From Dromiciops gliroides (Eukaryota; Chordata; Mammalia; Microbiotheria; Microbiotheriidae): DNA of 64,000 nt. Each line of letters begins with the position of its first letter. Position 1 is the first letter of the stretch. The notes under the pieces are model-generated. The model was not told where the DNA came from. It searched no databases and saw nothing but the letters and a program-made list of their open reading frames with translations. Both the position numbers and the translations under genes were made by a program. Shown one piece after another: positions 44,701-56,947 of the stretch. Where the stretch lies: contig NC_057861.1 of the NCBI RefSeq assembly GCF_019393635.1, positions 199,045,014 to 199,109,013 on the forward strand. Reading direction: 5' to 3'.

Positions 44701-47130
44701 ACAAAACAGTATAATTCACTTGCCCAAAGAGGCTGGTTGAATATCCTTAATCTCCTCTTTCCAAAGCTATGGGGCTTCTAATCTAGAGCAGGAAAAATCT
44801 TGTTCTTGAAACTATGGCACCTGCATTAATAACTGCAGTTGAACAATTTATTAATTACAATTTTATATATTACCTTCCTCCTTGCCATAAAATATCAATC
44901 TACACATAATTCAGAGACAAATGATCTTTAAGATATGGGGAATACAGCAAATCCAACTCTGACTAGTGAAAGAATGAACTCCAGTGATGGAGAAATCATT
45001 TCTTGTGCTTTTGTAGTCACCCACAGCTCCATGGATATTGCTCTATTTCATGCTATTAGCACACCTGGCAGGAAGGAGAGAAATTAGAAAAAGGGCCAAG
45101 GACAATGGGTGGGGAGGTGCCACTTTAACAGAATCAGTGGAAAGGCATGATTTCTTCTTTACTATTGAACTAATGACTGCCTATTCTGGGAACTCATTGC
45201 CTTAGGAAAGCCGACCAAGAGCCAGAAAGAGCTTCTTCCTTTACCTTCTATTGGTGAGGTGAAGAGACTTGAGAACTGATTGACTTGCTGGAAAATGGCA
45301 ATCTGAAACTGAACAAGACAACAGGAAAGGGTTTTCTTCCAGGGAATGGAACTCCTCTGGGGTGCAGTTATCTAGCATAAGGAATATGTCTTGGGACAAT
45401 ATAAGGGTTCTACATTGCTGAAGGATTGGCTACTACTGAGGTGGTGATGGAAAATAGTAAGGGTTATAGCATCTTATAAATTTCAACACCTTGAGAAAAG
45501 CTCCAGATGCCCCACCCTATTTCTGGCCCTGTTCTCCAGTCTCCTGGATTATAGACTTTATAATTACATTGAGGACTTACAGTCACCTCTAGATTGACTA
45601 TTTATTTATCTTATCAATGACACTCAAAGGGTTATTTCTATAACTCATAGTTTCATTTGTCTATTCAAGTTCCATAAAGATGAATACATAGTCTAACATT
45701 AACTCTCATACACTTCCATTCCTCTACAATTCTCTTTCTTTGTCAATAGCATACATGACATCCCATCTAAATCTTTAAGACTGCAAAGACTAGGTACATT
45801 ATTTGTTGACTCTTCTCATTGCACTGATAAATGTTTATGGGCATCTTGCACATACACCTACTGACATATTTAAGTATTCAATTAAAATTGGACAAGAGAG
45901 TACATGGATACAAATAAATATTCAGTTAAATGAGGACTTTGCCTAGAATTCTAAAAGTATTTTAATTCAGGTGATTCCTAGCAGGCAGTCATTTGAAATC
46001 AGGACATTGATGTGAGTGTGAGAATGAAATGTGTATGAAAGAGAGAAAGGCAGATTGTTTCATGAAGAAGTCATGGCAGAGGGCTGACAGGAGAGGCTTC
46101 TCCCAATGCAGCTAAGCAGGGAAGGAGAACCCTATTATATGGATGAGTGGGGCCGGCAATGGCATCTTGTCATTCTAACTTGTGTAAGTAAGCAAGCTTA
46201 ATTGCTCCTTGTCTTTTCAAGACGACTTTCCACCAACAATCTCATTATCACACACATATGTTTATTTCACATTTCTAAGTCCCTTCATGCAGACCTGAAT
46301 GCAATGAAGGGAGAGATAATATTATGTTAACCAACAGCATTGTTTGTTCTCTTCCTTCCAAATGAATGTGACTTTCCTCCTCCCATCCTTTATTAACTCA
46401 AGGAATACCTGGAAGCCTTGGAACATATACCAAGGCAAAGGATTCCCAGGGTATGTGTGATGTCGGAGTGAAAGGTCAAGATGGTGAAAAACTATTTGAC
46501 CATGCTGGCAAGGTCAAGTAATGAGGAAATCTAGAATACCTCTGTCCTAAAGCCTATTCTTATGCAGTTCTCTGAATTAAGCCTCTTGCTTGCTGAACTT
46601 GAGCCACTGAATCTGTGAAATGGAAGTAAGTGATCCTTGACATGCTTTCCCCACTGATGGGGTTGTGACAATGAAATAAAGAGCACCAATTAACTCCTAT
46701 AAAGACATCTGTAGTTTAAGTGAAGGGGAGGAAAGGATCACCTTCCTTTGGATGAGCTCAGGGCTGCAAAGGAATAGACAGGCCTACATTTTGTCCTGGC
46801 CACATAATGGCTGTAGGAGAAACTGTGAAGTAAAAGGACCCTAGTCTTTACTCTCTGCACCTAATATGCTCCCCTTCCCTGGCATTTTTTGTTCATACAT
46901 ATATTTCATGTTCTTTCTCTTAGTAAAAGATGCCAGAGCAGAAAATCTGACCATCAGGCATTAATGCCACAGTGTGAATAAATATTGTTTAAGGTCTTGC
47001 CTTCTCAGGGTATTTTAATTTTAAAATATACCAGAATTATGGACAAAAGGCTTTATCTTCCCTTTTAGTAATTCTTGGTAGCAGGTAAAGGTGGTAGGTT
47101 CTTTCCTGAATGCTAAGCATACCTTTTCCT
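44701..47130. other. Repeat-poor, gene-free interval (2.4 kb)
   Basis: No SINE, LINE, LTR or microsatellite that I recognise and no open frame above 60 codons. This is unusual in the right three quarters of the window. Candidate unique or conserved non-coding DNA. Confidence 0.5.
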
Positions 47131-47134
47131 TCCC

Positions 47135-47306
47135 TTTTGGATCATTTCCCATTTAATCAACATGTAACTTGTTTATACATAGTTGCATGTTTGTTGTCTT
47201 CCGTATTAGATTATTACCTCCTTGAGGGCAGGAATTGTTTTTACCTTTCAGCAATTAATATAGAGTCTGTCATATAGCAAGTACTTAAATAAAGGCTTGT
47301 TGACTA
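47135..47306 (+). repeat. L2-type LINE 3' end
   Basis: 'gattattacctccttgaggg', 'caggaattgtttttaccttt', 'gtcatatagcaagtacttaa', 'ataaaggcttgttgact'. Confidence 0.8.
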
Positions 47307-48261
47307 TAACCCAGAGCATTTTGAGGGCAGCAATTCAGATGTCTGGCAATTCATGCTTTGTTTGCCCAATGATGCTCTCTGGTTACCTGTAATGCAAATC
47401 AGATACAATCAATTCTCTCTGCCTGCCAGGATACTAAGGAGCTAGTCTCCATTTAGGAAATCAGGAGAGACATGATTTTTCTCCTCCCCCTGGATTCCCT
47501 CCAATACCATATATTCTTTATGAGGAAAAAAGAATTGGTTTCAAAATTTGTTCAATGACGTACTAGTCCTATATTTTGTACTTTGTAAATACAAAGTATA
47601 ATTTTACTGATCTAATGAGAAAAGAGTACTATTTGCACAATCTTTATTTATTAAAAATTATATCTAAAATGGCATGTTAATCAATTTCTTATAGAATACA
47701 TGAACATGTACACCTTTTTGCTGTGAAGTTCTCTTGGTATATTATTTATTACAAAAGGATATAATCATGGTGATAAGAAAATAGTGTCACTAAAAAATTA
47801 GGTGGTGTCCAATCAAGTTACGACAGTAATTGCTGCGATGTCCTCTTTGATTTAGATTTAGTAATATCAATGTAATTGCCACTGGGAAAAAATTATAATG
47901 GCTGTTAATGATAACTAACACAGAAATGAACAGGACCTGTATTTTATATCAAATTCATCCATGGAGAGGTAGTAGCAAACCCAATAATTTTCAGCAACCC
48001 AGCATAATTCATGGAAAGGAAACAACACCCTCACTCCTGCCCCCACACACATTATAGTCCTCTAATTAGTTGAGGGAGAAAAGTGTAAGGACATTTGTGA
48101 GCCCTAATACGGAATATCACTCTGTTTCAGACAGGCAAACACGTTGACAGTGGTTGAGCCTTCTCTATATGCTAAGCCTTCGAATGACTAAGACAAGAAG
48201 GAGAAGCCAATGAAGAAGGGCTGCCAAAACTTGCCTATTATTGAGTGCACAAATCCACTGG
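47307..48261. other. No gene; one short palindrome
   Basis: AT-rich unassigned DNA. A perfect 9-bp inverted repeat separated by two bases, TACTTTGTA-AA-TACAAAGTA, lies at 47579-47598. Confidence 0.5.
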
Positions 48262-48532
48262 GGGGAAATGGCACATTGGATAGAGCACTGGGCCTGGAGT
48301 CAGGAAGATCTGAGTTCAAATCCTGACTCAGACACTTATTAGCTATGTGACTCTAGGTAAGTAATTAATTACTGGCTGCCTCAGTTTCCTCAACTGTAAA
48401 ATGAGGATTATAACAGTACCTATATATCTCAGGGTTGTTGTGAGGATCAAATGAGGTAATATTCGTAAAGCACTTTGTGCAGTGTTTGACACATAGAAAG
48501 TGTTTGATAAATGCCTATTTCCTTCTCCCTTA
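48262..48532 (+). repeat. MIR/THER-type SINE, nearly full length
   Basis: Head 'gatagagcactgggcctgga', core 'attagctatgtgactctagg', then 'tcctcaactgtaaaatgagg', 'gggttgttgtgaggatcaaa', 'gtaaagcactttgtgcagtg' and 'gataaatgcctat'. This is the complete order of a THER1/MIR element. Confidence 0.85.
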
Positions 48533-48559
48533 GACATGCTAGGTCTGAATGCAATAGGA

Positions 48560-49376
48560 TACATTAACATTTATTAATCACCTACTATGTGCCAGGAATG
48601 ATGCTAACATTGGGAATACAAATAAGAAAAAAGGAATTTCCTGTCCTCAAGGAGTTTACAATCTAATGGGGGGGATACAAAGGAAGCTGAAAAGGGGGAG
48701 ATGCCCCCAGATGTTACCTGCATCGGGGCATGAAGACAAATGAAGAGATAAATGGGATTTTGAGCCTTTTATAAAGGGAGACTATAGGAAGAGTTTTTTA
48801 CTCAGCCCTCCAATCAGAGGGCAGAAGCAAATGAGGGTACTGATGAAGTTGGTTTTTTTTAGTGAGGCAATTGGGGTCAAGTGACTTGCCCAGGGTCACA
48901 CAGCTAGTAAGTGTTAAGTGTCTGAGGCCGGATCTGAACTCAGGTACTCCTGACTCCAGGGCCAGTGCTTTATCCACTGCGCCACCTAGCTGCCCCCTGA
49001 TGAAGTTTTAATACAAAAGTCGAAGCAATCTCCATGATTATGATGGTGTAGTCAAAACCAAGCAGAGCAGATGGTGACATAGCTTACCTTTATCATGTGC
49101 CTAATGATAGGGAAAATCAAATTGGCTGTAAACATGGTCCCTGAAAAAGGATTTTAAAAAATATATTCTGGAAGTCTGGTCCTTAAAATAACCTCTTAGA
49201 TGATACCTTCATGAAATAATGAGAAATGATCCCAAAGACCTGCCTGCACATGGTGTCTGAAATTTGTGCCCTTAGGGTAGCTCAAGACTTCTATATTCTA
49301 ACTGATGTAAGTCATTATATTACCCAAATCAACCAACAATCCATCAACAAGCATTTATTACATGCTTTCCATATGT
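48560..49376. repeat. Old dispersed repeat copies around a SINE
   Basis: 48560-48850 starts 'catttattaatcacctacta', 'tgtgccagg' and has 'ctcaaggagtttacaatcta', a family seen also at 20575, 49340 and 56070. From 49008 to 49325 I cannot assign the sequence. A new copy begins near 49330 and is split by the SINE at 49377. Confidence 0.5.
48851..48996 (-). mobile_element. Marsupial CORE-SINE, short form
   Basis: Reverse copy from T-tail to 'gcgccacctagctgccc'. Flanked by ctgatgaagtt at 48840-48850 and 48997-49007, a perfect 11-bp duplication. Confidence 0.95.
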
Positions 49377-49628
49377 CAGGTGGCTAGTTGGTGCAGTGGG
49401 TAGAGTACTGGCACTGTAGTCAGTAGGATTAATTTTCCTGAGTTCAGGTCTGGCCTCAGATACTTAGCTGTGTGACCCTGGGCAAGTCACTTAACCCTGT
49501 TTGCCTCAGTTCCTCATCTGTAACATCAGCTTAAGAAGGAAATGGCAAACCCCTCCTGTATCTTTGCCAAGAAAACTCCAAATGGGTTCACAAAGAGTTA
49601 CACATGACTGAAAACGACTGAACAAGGA
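49377..49628 (+). mobile_element. Marsupial CORE-SINE, long form
   Basis: 'ggctagttggtgcagtgggt' head, 'gggcaagtcacttaaccctg' core, tail 'aagaaggaaatggcaaaccc ... gactgaaaacgactgaac'. It lies inside the old dispersed repeat, which resumes at 'atcagacactgtgctacaca'. Confidence 0.88.
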
Positions 49629-51420
49629 CAGATCAGACACTGTGCTACACAGTGAGGATACAATTACAACAGTGAGAAAGTGCCTTAAAAGATCTATTGG
49701 TGAGAAACTATCTATGAGTTAGTTTGGGATATGTGGATTTTGACATTCCTACGGAGAGAGTCCAAGTGGAGATGTCATGCAAGCAATTGGATATGTAAGA
49801 CTAGAGCTAAGGAGAACAAACTCAGAGATGTATTTATAGATTTGGGAGTCATCTGCATAAAGGTGATAGTTGTATACCTGCATACCATGCAGGTGATATC
49901 TGCATAAAGATGACAGAATCCATGGGAACTTATGAGATCATAAAGAGAGAACATAGAGAGAAAAGAAGGCCATAGGTTATCTGTCACCAACACAGATACT
50001 TATGAAGATCCTACAAAAGAGACAGAGGACAATTAGTTCAAAAGATAGAAAGAGAACCATGACAGAGCACTATCACAAAAGCCCCAAAATACAAAGAGAT
50101 CAAAGGAAAAGGAAAATTACCTATATATAAAAAAATTATAGCAGCTCTTTTTGTGGTGGCAAAGAATTGGAAATTAAGGAGATTCTCTTCAATTGAGGAA
50201 TAGATGAACAAGTTATGGCATATGATTGCAATGAAATGCTATTATGCTATAAGAAATGATGAGGAGCATGGTTTCATAAAAACCTGGGGAGACTTATATG
50301 AACTGATGCAAAGTGAAGTGAGCAAAACCAAGAGATTAGCATATACAGAAGAAGCAATACTGTAATATGAGTAACTGTGAAAGAATGAGCTACTCTCATC
50401 AATACAATGATCCAAGACAGTTCCAAAGGACTTATGATGAAAAATGCTATCCACCTCCAGACAGAGAATTTATGAACTCTGAGTACAGATTGATGCATAT
50501 TTTTTCACTTTATTTTTTTTTTGCTTTTTTGCAACATGGTTGTTTTATATGATTTCACATGTAATCATGGGTATCATGTTATTTGCCTTATTAATGGGTG
50601 AAGGAGAAGTTAGAGAAAGGAACAAAATTTGGAACTCAAGGTTTTAAAAAATTAATGTTAAAAATAAATAATTAAATGAAAGCAAAAGCCATTGATAAAA
50701 GTAATCACAGAGAAAACAACAACAAAAAGCACAAGGTAAAGAGAATATCCTGAAGGAATGCTACAAAGACATCAATAAAGGGACTGAAAGAAAGCTACCA
50801 GATTTAGAGATAACCTCAGATAAATTTCAGTTGGGGGAGGGGGGGACTGAGGTCAGATTACTAGGGGTTGAGGGATGACTGGGAGGTGAGAAAATGAAGG
50901 AAATGAATTTAGGTAGCCTTCTCTAAAAGTTTGACTGTGAAAGGAAAAGAAGTAGAATAATAGCTTGAATAAGGCTGGTAGGGTTTAGGGGAGGAATTAT
51001 TTAAATTGTAGCAACGTGAGCATATTTGTTGGAAGCAGAGGAACCAGTGAGTAAAAGAATTTGAAAATTAGGAAGATAGAAAGAGATGATAGATCCCAGA
51101 ATAGACAGGAATGGACTCTGTCAAAGATACTAGTGGGGGGTTGACACTGGCAAGGAGAAGAGCTACTTCATAATATGAGACAGAACAGAATAGAGAGTTG
51201 GTGATGACATTGAGGTTATTTGAAGTGTGGATAAGGAAAGAGAAGAGCACCTGACAGATGACCTCAATAGTTTCAATGAAGATGATCCAAGGTCCTTTTT
51301 TGAAAGGGAGTAAGGAGAGAAGGTCCAGATGTTTCAAGGAAACCAGTTTTGGAATAGCAGCTTTAAGGCAATAGAGAGAGGAGGGTCTGTAACAGTGATG
51401 ACCCAGTTGAATTTAGCTAG
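49629..51420. repeat. Long old dispersed repeat, interrupted by an L1 end
   Basis: Purine-rich sequence with phrases such as 'gagagtccaagtggagatgt' and 'gatttgggagtcatctgcat', recognisable as a recurrent marsupial repeat but unnamed here. The piece from 50690 to 51420 is similar in character to 61682-62230. It holds no convincing reading frame. Confidence 0.4.
50085..50680 (+). mobile_element. 5'-truncated L1, 3' end
   Basis: 'caaagagatcaaaggaaaag' to 'gcagctctttttgtggtggc', 'caagttatggcatatgattg', 'ccaaaggacttatgatgaaa', then a 3' UTR and A-rich end. Colinear with 60985-61660. Confidence 0.85.
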
Positions 51421-51498
51421 CATAAATTTGTCATGTGTTCCATCAGTATAGCTAGGAAACCAGCATTCTGTAGCATATGAGTAAGAGAAGACAAGACA

Positions 51499-51629
51499 GG
51501 GGCAACTAAGTGGTGTAGTGGATAAAGCATTGGCCCTGGATTCAGTAGGACCTGAGTTCAAATCCAGCCTCAGACACTTGACACTTACTAGCTCTGTGAC
51601 CCTGGGCAAGTCACTTAACCCTCATTGCC

Positions 51630-51657
<28 letters not shown>
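51499..51657 (+). mobile_element. Marsupial CORE-SINE, short form, (GA)n tail
   Basis: 'ggcaactaagtggtgtagtg' to 'cttaaccctcattgcc', followed by a GA array in place of the A-tail. Flanked by gagaagacaagaca (51485-51498) and gagaggacaagaca (51659-51672), one mismatch. Confidence 0.92.
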
Positions 51658-51666
<9 letters not shown>

Positions 51667-52968
51667 AAGACAAATAATGGGGAGCACTTCAAGGTAGGTC
51701 TTGGAAAAAGATAAGTTGTGATAGGTGTGTTAGAACCTATTTTGCTCCCAGGAAGTACTTACTGGTATATTTCAAAGATACTGGGCCCAACAAGATAGCT
51801 CAATAAATGTAGTGCTGAGAGACTTCCAGGGGCAGACCCAAGATGGCAGAGTAGAGAAAGCACCCAGCTAAGCTCTTCCAACATTCCCCTCCAAACAACT
51901 TTAACATAACTCCTCAGAAAGAATTCTGAAGTAGCAGAGCCAATAAAGTGTCAGAGTGAAACACTCTTACAGCCAAAGATAATTTAGGATGTCAGAAGCA
52001 GAGATCTGTGACATGGGAGTGGAGACTGGCTGGGAGTCCAAGTGGATGAAACTCCAGTGATGGGAATGGTGACAGAAGCAGCAGCAACTCTGGGAGTTCT
52101 CAAGGTAGAGATGGTAAGGGGACTTGGCAGGTCAGAAAGAGATTACCAGGGACCCCTGTGCTAGCACTGCATGTAGGACTGGATGCTGTTTGGCAACTTC
52201 ATTGCCTATACCCACTTTGGGGTCATAGTTCAAGGATGGAGAGAAGAACCTTTGTTCAAGAGGAAGCAGGGCCCCTGAGGAGCAGTATCAATGACAATCT
52301 CAAGGAATCAGGGACCCTTCCTAGGTAAGAAAAAGTGCAGACCAGGAGAGCAGTGGCCATATCTCTCCCCAGATCACACCACCTTGAAAACACTGAAAAC
52401 TTCCAAACCCCCACAACTGGCTCTGAAAATAGCAATACAAAAAATCCTGAAGCTTGGGACAGTGATCTTTCCTACCCCTACACCTGGAAGAGAGCCCAGC
52501 TTTAACATAAAGCACAAAATCAAGAATAGGGTGAAAAAATAAGCTGAATAGAAAGTGTGATTCTCAAAGACTCAAGAAAAGCATAAAAAGGTAAACACAA
52601 AAAAAATCATAAGGGACTCAATACGGTTAAACTATTTACTTTTCTATGTGGGAAGACTATACATGTAACTTCTAAGAACTTTATCATTCTTAGAAAAGTC
52701 AGAAATATTCTACACAGACACAAGGCAAATGAGTGTGTTGATTAATTTGGGATAATGTAAAAAAAATGGATGGGCAAGAAAGAAGGGTCTCCTGGGAGAA
52801 GGGAGAAGGGGGGAGGGAGAAGGGAGAAAAAAGAATGGGGAAAATTATCTCACGTAAAAGAGGAAGGCAAAGAAGAGTTTTTACAGTGGAGGGGGAAATG
52901 GTAGGAGGCAGGCAATACTTGAACCTCACTCCCATCTTAATTGGTTCAAAGAAGGAAAAATATACACG

Positions 52969-52970
<2 letters not shown>

Positions 52971-53002
<32 letters not shown>
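52971..53002. repeat. (CA)n microsatellite in L1
   Basis: About 16 CA units between the L1 5' part and ORF2. Confidence 0.95.
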
Positions 53003-53003
<1 letters not shown>

Positions 53004-53190
53004 CTGGGTATAGAAATCCATCTTACCCAACAGGGAAGTGGAAAGAGAAGGAGCTAAGAGAAGGCAGATGAAGGAAGGCCATGGTCAAAAGCAAAACAGA
53101 CTTTAAGGGAAAGATGGGATAAAAAGAGAGAGGAGAAGGATAAACAGAAGAAAAGAAGATGAAGGGGAAAACACAATTAGTAATTATAAT

Positions 53191-54052
53191 TTTGAATGTG
53201 AATAGGATGAACTAATCCAAGAAATGGAAGTATATCCTTTTAGTAGAGTGGATTAGAAACCAGAATCCAACAAGATGCTGTTTACAAGAAACACACTTGA
53301 AACAGAGAAACACACACAAAAAGTTGAAATAAGGGCCTGGAGCAGAATCTATTATGCTTCAGCTAAAGTAAAAAAGTCAGGGATAGTAATCATGGTCTCT
53401 GACAAAGCAAAAGCAATAATAGACCTAGTTAAAAGAGATAAGCAGGAAAACTACATCTTGCTAAAAGGCACCATAGAGAATGAAGTAATAACAATACTAA
53501 ATATATATATGCACCAAATGGCATACCACCTCAATTCTTAAAGAAAAAGTTAAATAAATTATAGGAGGAAATAAACAGTAAAACTATATTAGTGAGGGAC
53601 CCCAACTTTCCTCTCTCAGAGGTCAATAAATGTAACCATAAATAAGAAAGAAGTTAAGAAGATGAATGGAATCTTAGAAAAGTTAGATATGATAGGCCTC
53701 TGGAAAAAATTGAATGGGAATAGAAAGGAGTATACCTTTTACTGAGCTGTACATGGCACTTTCACAAAAATTAACCATGAATTAGGAAATAAAAACTTTA
53801 CAAGCAAATGCAGACAAGCAGAACTATTAAATGTATCCTCTTCAGACCATAATGCAATAACAATTACATTTCATAAAGGGCAGTAGAAACATAAACTAAA
53901 ATTTATCAGAAACTAAATAATCTAATCCTAAAGAATGAGTGAGTCAAAGAACAAATCATAGAAATGATCAATAATTTCATTAAAGAGGATGACAGCAATG
54001 AGACAACATGCCAAAATTTGTGGGATGCAGCCAAAGCAGTGCTTAGGGGAAC

Positions 54053-54116
<64 letters not shown>

Positions 54117-55640
54117 GGATGGATGGATAGATAGATATAAACACATATATCAACAAAAGGGAGAAAGAGCAGATTAATGAATTGGGCATGAAACTAAAAA
54201 AAAAACTAGAAAAAGAACAAACTTTAAATCCCCAATTAAACACCAAAAAGGAAATCCTGAAAAATCAAAGTGAGATTAATAAAAAAATACATTGAACTAA
54301 TAAACAAAACTAGGGTTTGGTTTTATTTTTTAATGAAATACATAAAACATTAGTTAGTTTGATTTTTAAAAAAGAAAGAATAAAACTAAATTACCAGTAT
54401 CAAAAATGTGCCACCAAAGAAGATGAAATTAAAGCAATTATTAGAAGCTATTTTGTCCAATTATATACCAGTAAAACTTACAATCTAAATGAAATGAGTA
54501 TTTCCAAAAACATAAACTGCCTAGAATAACAGAAGAGGAAATGTAATACTTAAATAACCCTATCTTAGAAAAAGAAATTGAACAAGCCATAAATGAGCTT
54601 CCTTAAGAAAAAAATCCCCAGAACCAAATACATTTACAAGTGAATTTCACCCAAAATTTAAGGAATAATTCATTGCAATGCCATATAAACTATTTCAAAA
54701 AAATAGGTAAAGAAGGAATCCTACCAACGTCTTTGTATGACCAATATCATTTTGACACCTAAACTAGAAAGAACAAAAACAAAAATAAGAAAACTATTAA
54801 CCAATTTCTTTAATGAAATTTTAATACAAAAATTTTAAATACAATACTAGCAAGGAGATTATAGCAATATATCACAAAGATCATGTACTATAACGAAGTG
54901 AGTTTTATACTGGGAATATAGAATTGGTTCAATATGAGGAAAACTGTGAGCATATCAATAACAAAAGCAATAAAAGCAATCATATGATTATAGCAATAGA
55001 TGCAGAAAAAGCTTTTGACAAGAAACAGCACCTATTCCTATTAAAAAACACTAGAAAGCACAGGAATCAATGGAGCCTTTCTTAAAGTGATAAGTAGTAT
55101 CCATCTAAAACCAAGAGCAAGCTTGATTTTTAATGGGGATTACCTTCAATATAACGGGGATAAACTTCTCAAGAAGATCAGGAATGAAGCAAGGATATCC
55201 ATTGTCAATTATTCAATATTGTATTAAAATGCTAAGTATAGCAACAAGACAAGAAAAAGAAACTGGAGGAATAAAAATAGGCAATGAGGAAACAAGACTA
55301 TCACTCTTTGCAGATGATAGATGGTAAAACTAGTTGAAACAATTTACAACTTTTAGCAAAGTTGCAGGACATAAAATAAACCCACAAAAATCACTCAGCA
55401 TTTATACATACAACAAAACCTAGCAGGAAAGGATACAAAGAGAAATTTCATTTAAAATAACTACAGATAATATAAAATACTTGGGTGTCTGTCTACCAAG
55501 ACAATCTCAGGGACTATATGAATACAATTACAAAATACTTTTCACACATATAAAGATAAATCTAAACAATTAGAGAAAAATTAATTGTTCATGAGTAGGC
55601 CAAGCTAATATAATAAAAATGACATCTATACAAAAGCCAT
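53191..55640 (+). pseudogene. L1 ORF2 remnant (endonuclease and reverse transcriptase), copy A
   Basis: Begins at a TTG where copy B has ATG (LNVNRMN versus MNVNGMN). Endonuclease pieces include LFTRNTLETE, YYASAKVKKSG and NYILLKGTIENEV. The reverse transcriptase ends with SLFADDRW and a stop; the FADD active site is at 55307-55318. Numerous frameshifts and stops and a GATA array at 54053 exclude function. The C-terminal third is absent. Confidence 0.85.
54053..54137. repeat. (GATA)n microsatellite inside L1 ORF2
   Basis: About 18 GATA units with three GGAT variants. Copy B has 'aattttatatctctaactgc' at the matching place (after gcttagggga), so the array replaced or expanded from this site after insertion. 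Confidence 0.95.
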
Positions 55641-56059
55641 GATCAAATGTTGACTTGTTTAAAGCATGTAACCAGTGAGTCCAGAAACTAACTCAGGAGA
55701 GTTAATAATTAAGTCAGAAGTTAAGGCAATGTACAAATTTAATGGAACCTTTGTGCTTTGTTTTGCCATGAAACTTCCTATAAGCTAACCATCTATATAT
55801 AAAGGAAAAGCCCTCAACTCTAGGAAATTCACAAAGTTTTCAGAGTTCAAGTAAATGTTAACAACAGACCCTCATCTCTATAATAACAGGCTCAGTAAAT
55901 CTACTAAGTAAGTAATAGGAGAGTCAAACTGTCTACCTTTTTTTTCCCCTTCTTACACTGTTTCAATCAATAGCAATCAATGCTCAAAAAAGCATAGAAC
56001 TGGGGATGGAAATAATAACACTTTCTTACTACCAAGCACTTCCCAAGTGAACAACAAGA
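55641..56059. other. Unassigned DNA between two L1 copies
   Basis: No reading frame or familiar repeat. It begins abruptly after the 3'-truncated L1. Confidence 0.5.
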
Positions 56060-56361
56060 CAAGAGGATTTATTAAGTACTTACTATATGCCAGACATTGC
56101 ACTAAATACTGAGGATACAAATATAAGGAAGAAAGCAGTTCCTTGCCTTCAAGGAGTTTACATTCTAATGGGGCAGGTGTGATAAAGGAGAAGTAGGGAG
56201 CTTACATTCTAAAAGTGGTAGGGGATAGAAGAAGAAGGTGCCTTGTAGAGTCATAGTGGTGAGCATATTGTGAGTATTGGATTAATAAGGTGAGATTCAT
56301 CTGGGGTAGGGGACAGGGTAAAGTTGAACTGGTTAGTTTAGAATCAAGATTTGGAAAGGGG
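56060..56361. repeat. Old dispersed repeat, left part, split by L1 copy B
   Basis: 'ttaagtacttactatatgcc', 'ccttcaaggagtttacattc' and the following purine-rich DNA. The right part resumes at 61682 ('gtgagtccagagcaggcctg') and runs to about 62230. Confidence 0.5.
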
Positions 56362-56947
56362 GAGGGACAGAGCCAAGATTGCAGAGAAAAGCCAGCAAGC
56401 TGCTTGGGCTCTCCTTCAGTTCCCTCAAAAAGAACATTAAATCAAGTCTCTAAACAGATTCTGAAACTACAGACCCTACAAAAACACTGAGATCATTTAA
56501 AAGACTTCAGGAAAGGTTGGTCTCATTCTGGTGGGGGGGGCGGAGCACAGTGCACCTCAGCACAACACAGTGTGGAAGGGGTCTGGGCAAGCCAGCAGGA
56601 AGTGATACACCACAGCGGAGCAACTAAGGCCCCGTGAGCTTGGCTTGGTGGGCTGCTGGCGCAGTGGGACATTGGTGAGATCCACTAGCATCAGCTGAGA
56701 GGGCAGGCTGCCAGCTAGGGGGCCACCAACAGGATGGGCGCGACCAGGTCTAGCCATCCCAGCACGCACCAGGAGCAAGCACAGGAAGCAAGCCCAGGGC
56801 AGTGAGAAATCCACAAGCCATAGATGCCTCAGAGTAGAAAGCCAGCGACACAGCCCTTATCTCCCACCACAAGAAGCTTGAAACAGTGACCCTGATGCCC
56901 AAGGAGTGGACCTCAACTTTAAAAAAATAATAATAATAAGCTGCAAT

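Larger units (their letters stand above)
51826..55640 (+). mobile_element. L1 copy A: 5' end present, ORF1 deleted, 3' end missing
   Basis: Starts 'ggggcagacccaagatggca', equivalent to the 5' end of copy B at 56362. The 5' UTR runs to about 52545 and then joins sequence that in copy B lies just after ORF1, so nearly all of ORF1 is gone. ORF2 remnants follow from 53191. The L1 match ends near 55640 in the middle of ORF2, without C-terminal region, 3' UTR or poly(A). Since L1 inserts from its 3' end, this end was lost afterwards or the transcript ended early. Confidence 0.85.

Noticed and set aside
53928..54246. Ser-Ile-Tyr-Leu repeat protein
   Set aside because: Translation of the GATA microsatellite on the minus strand.
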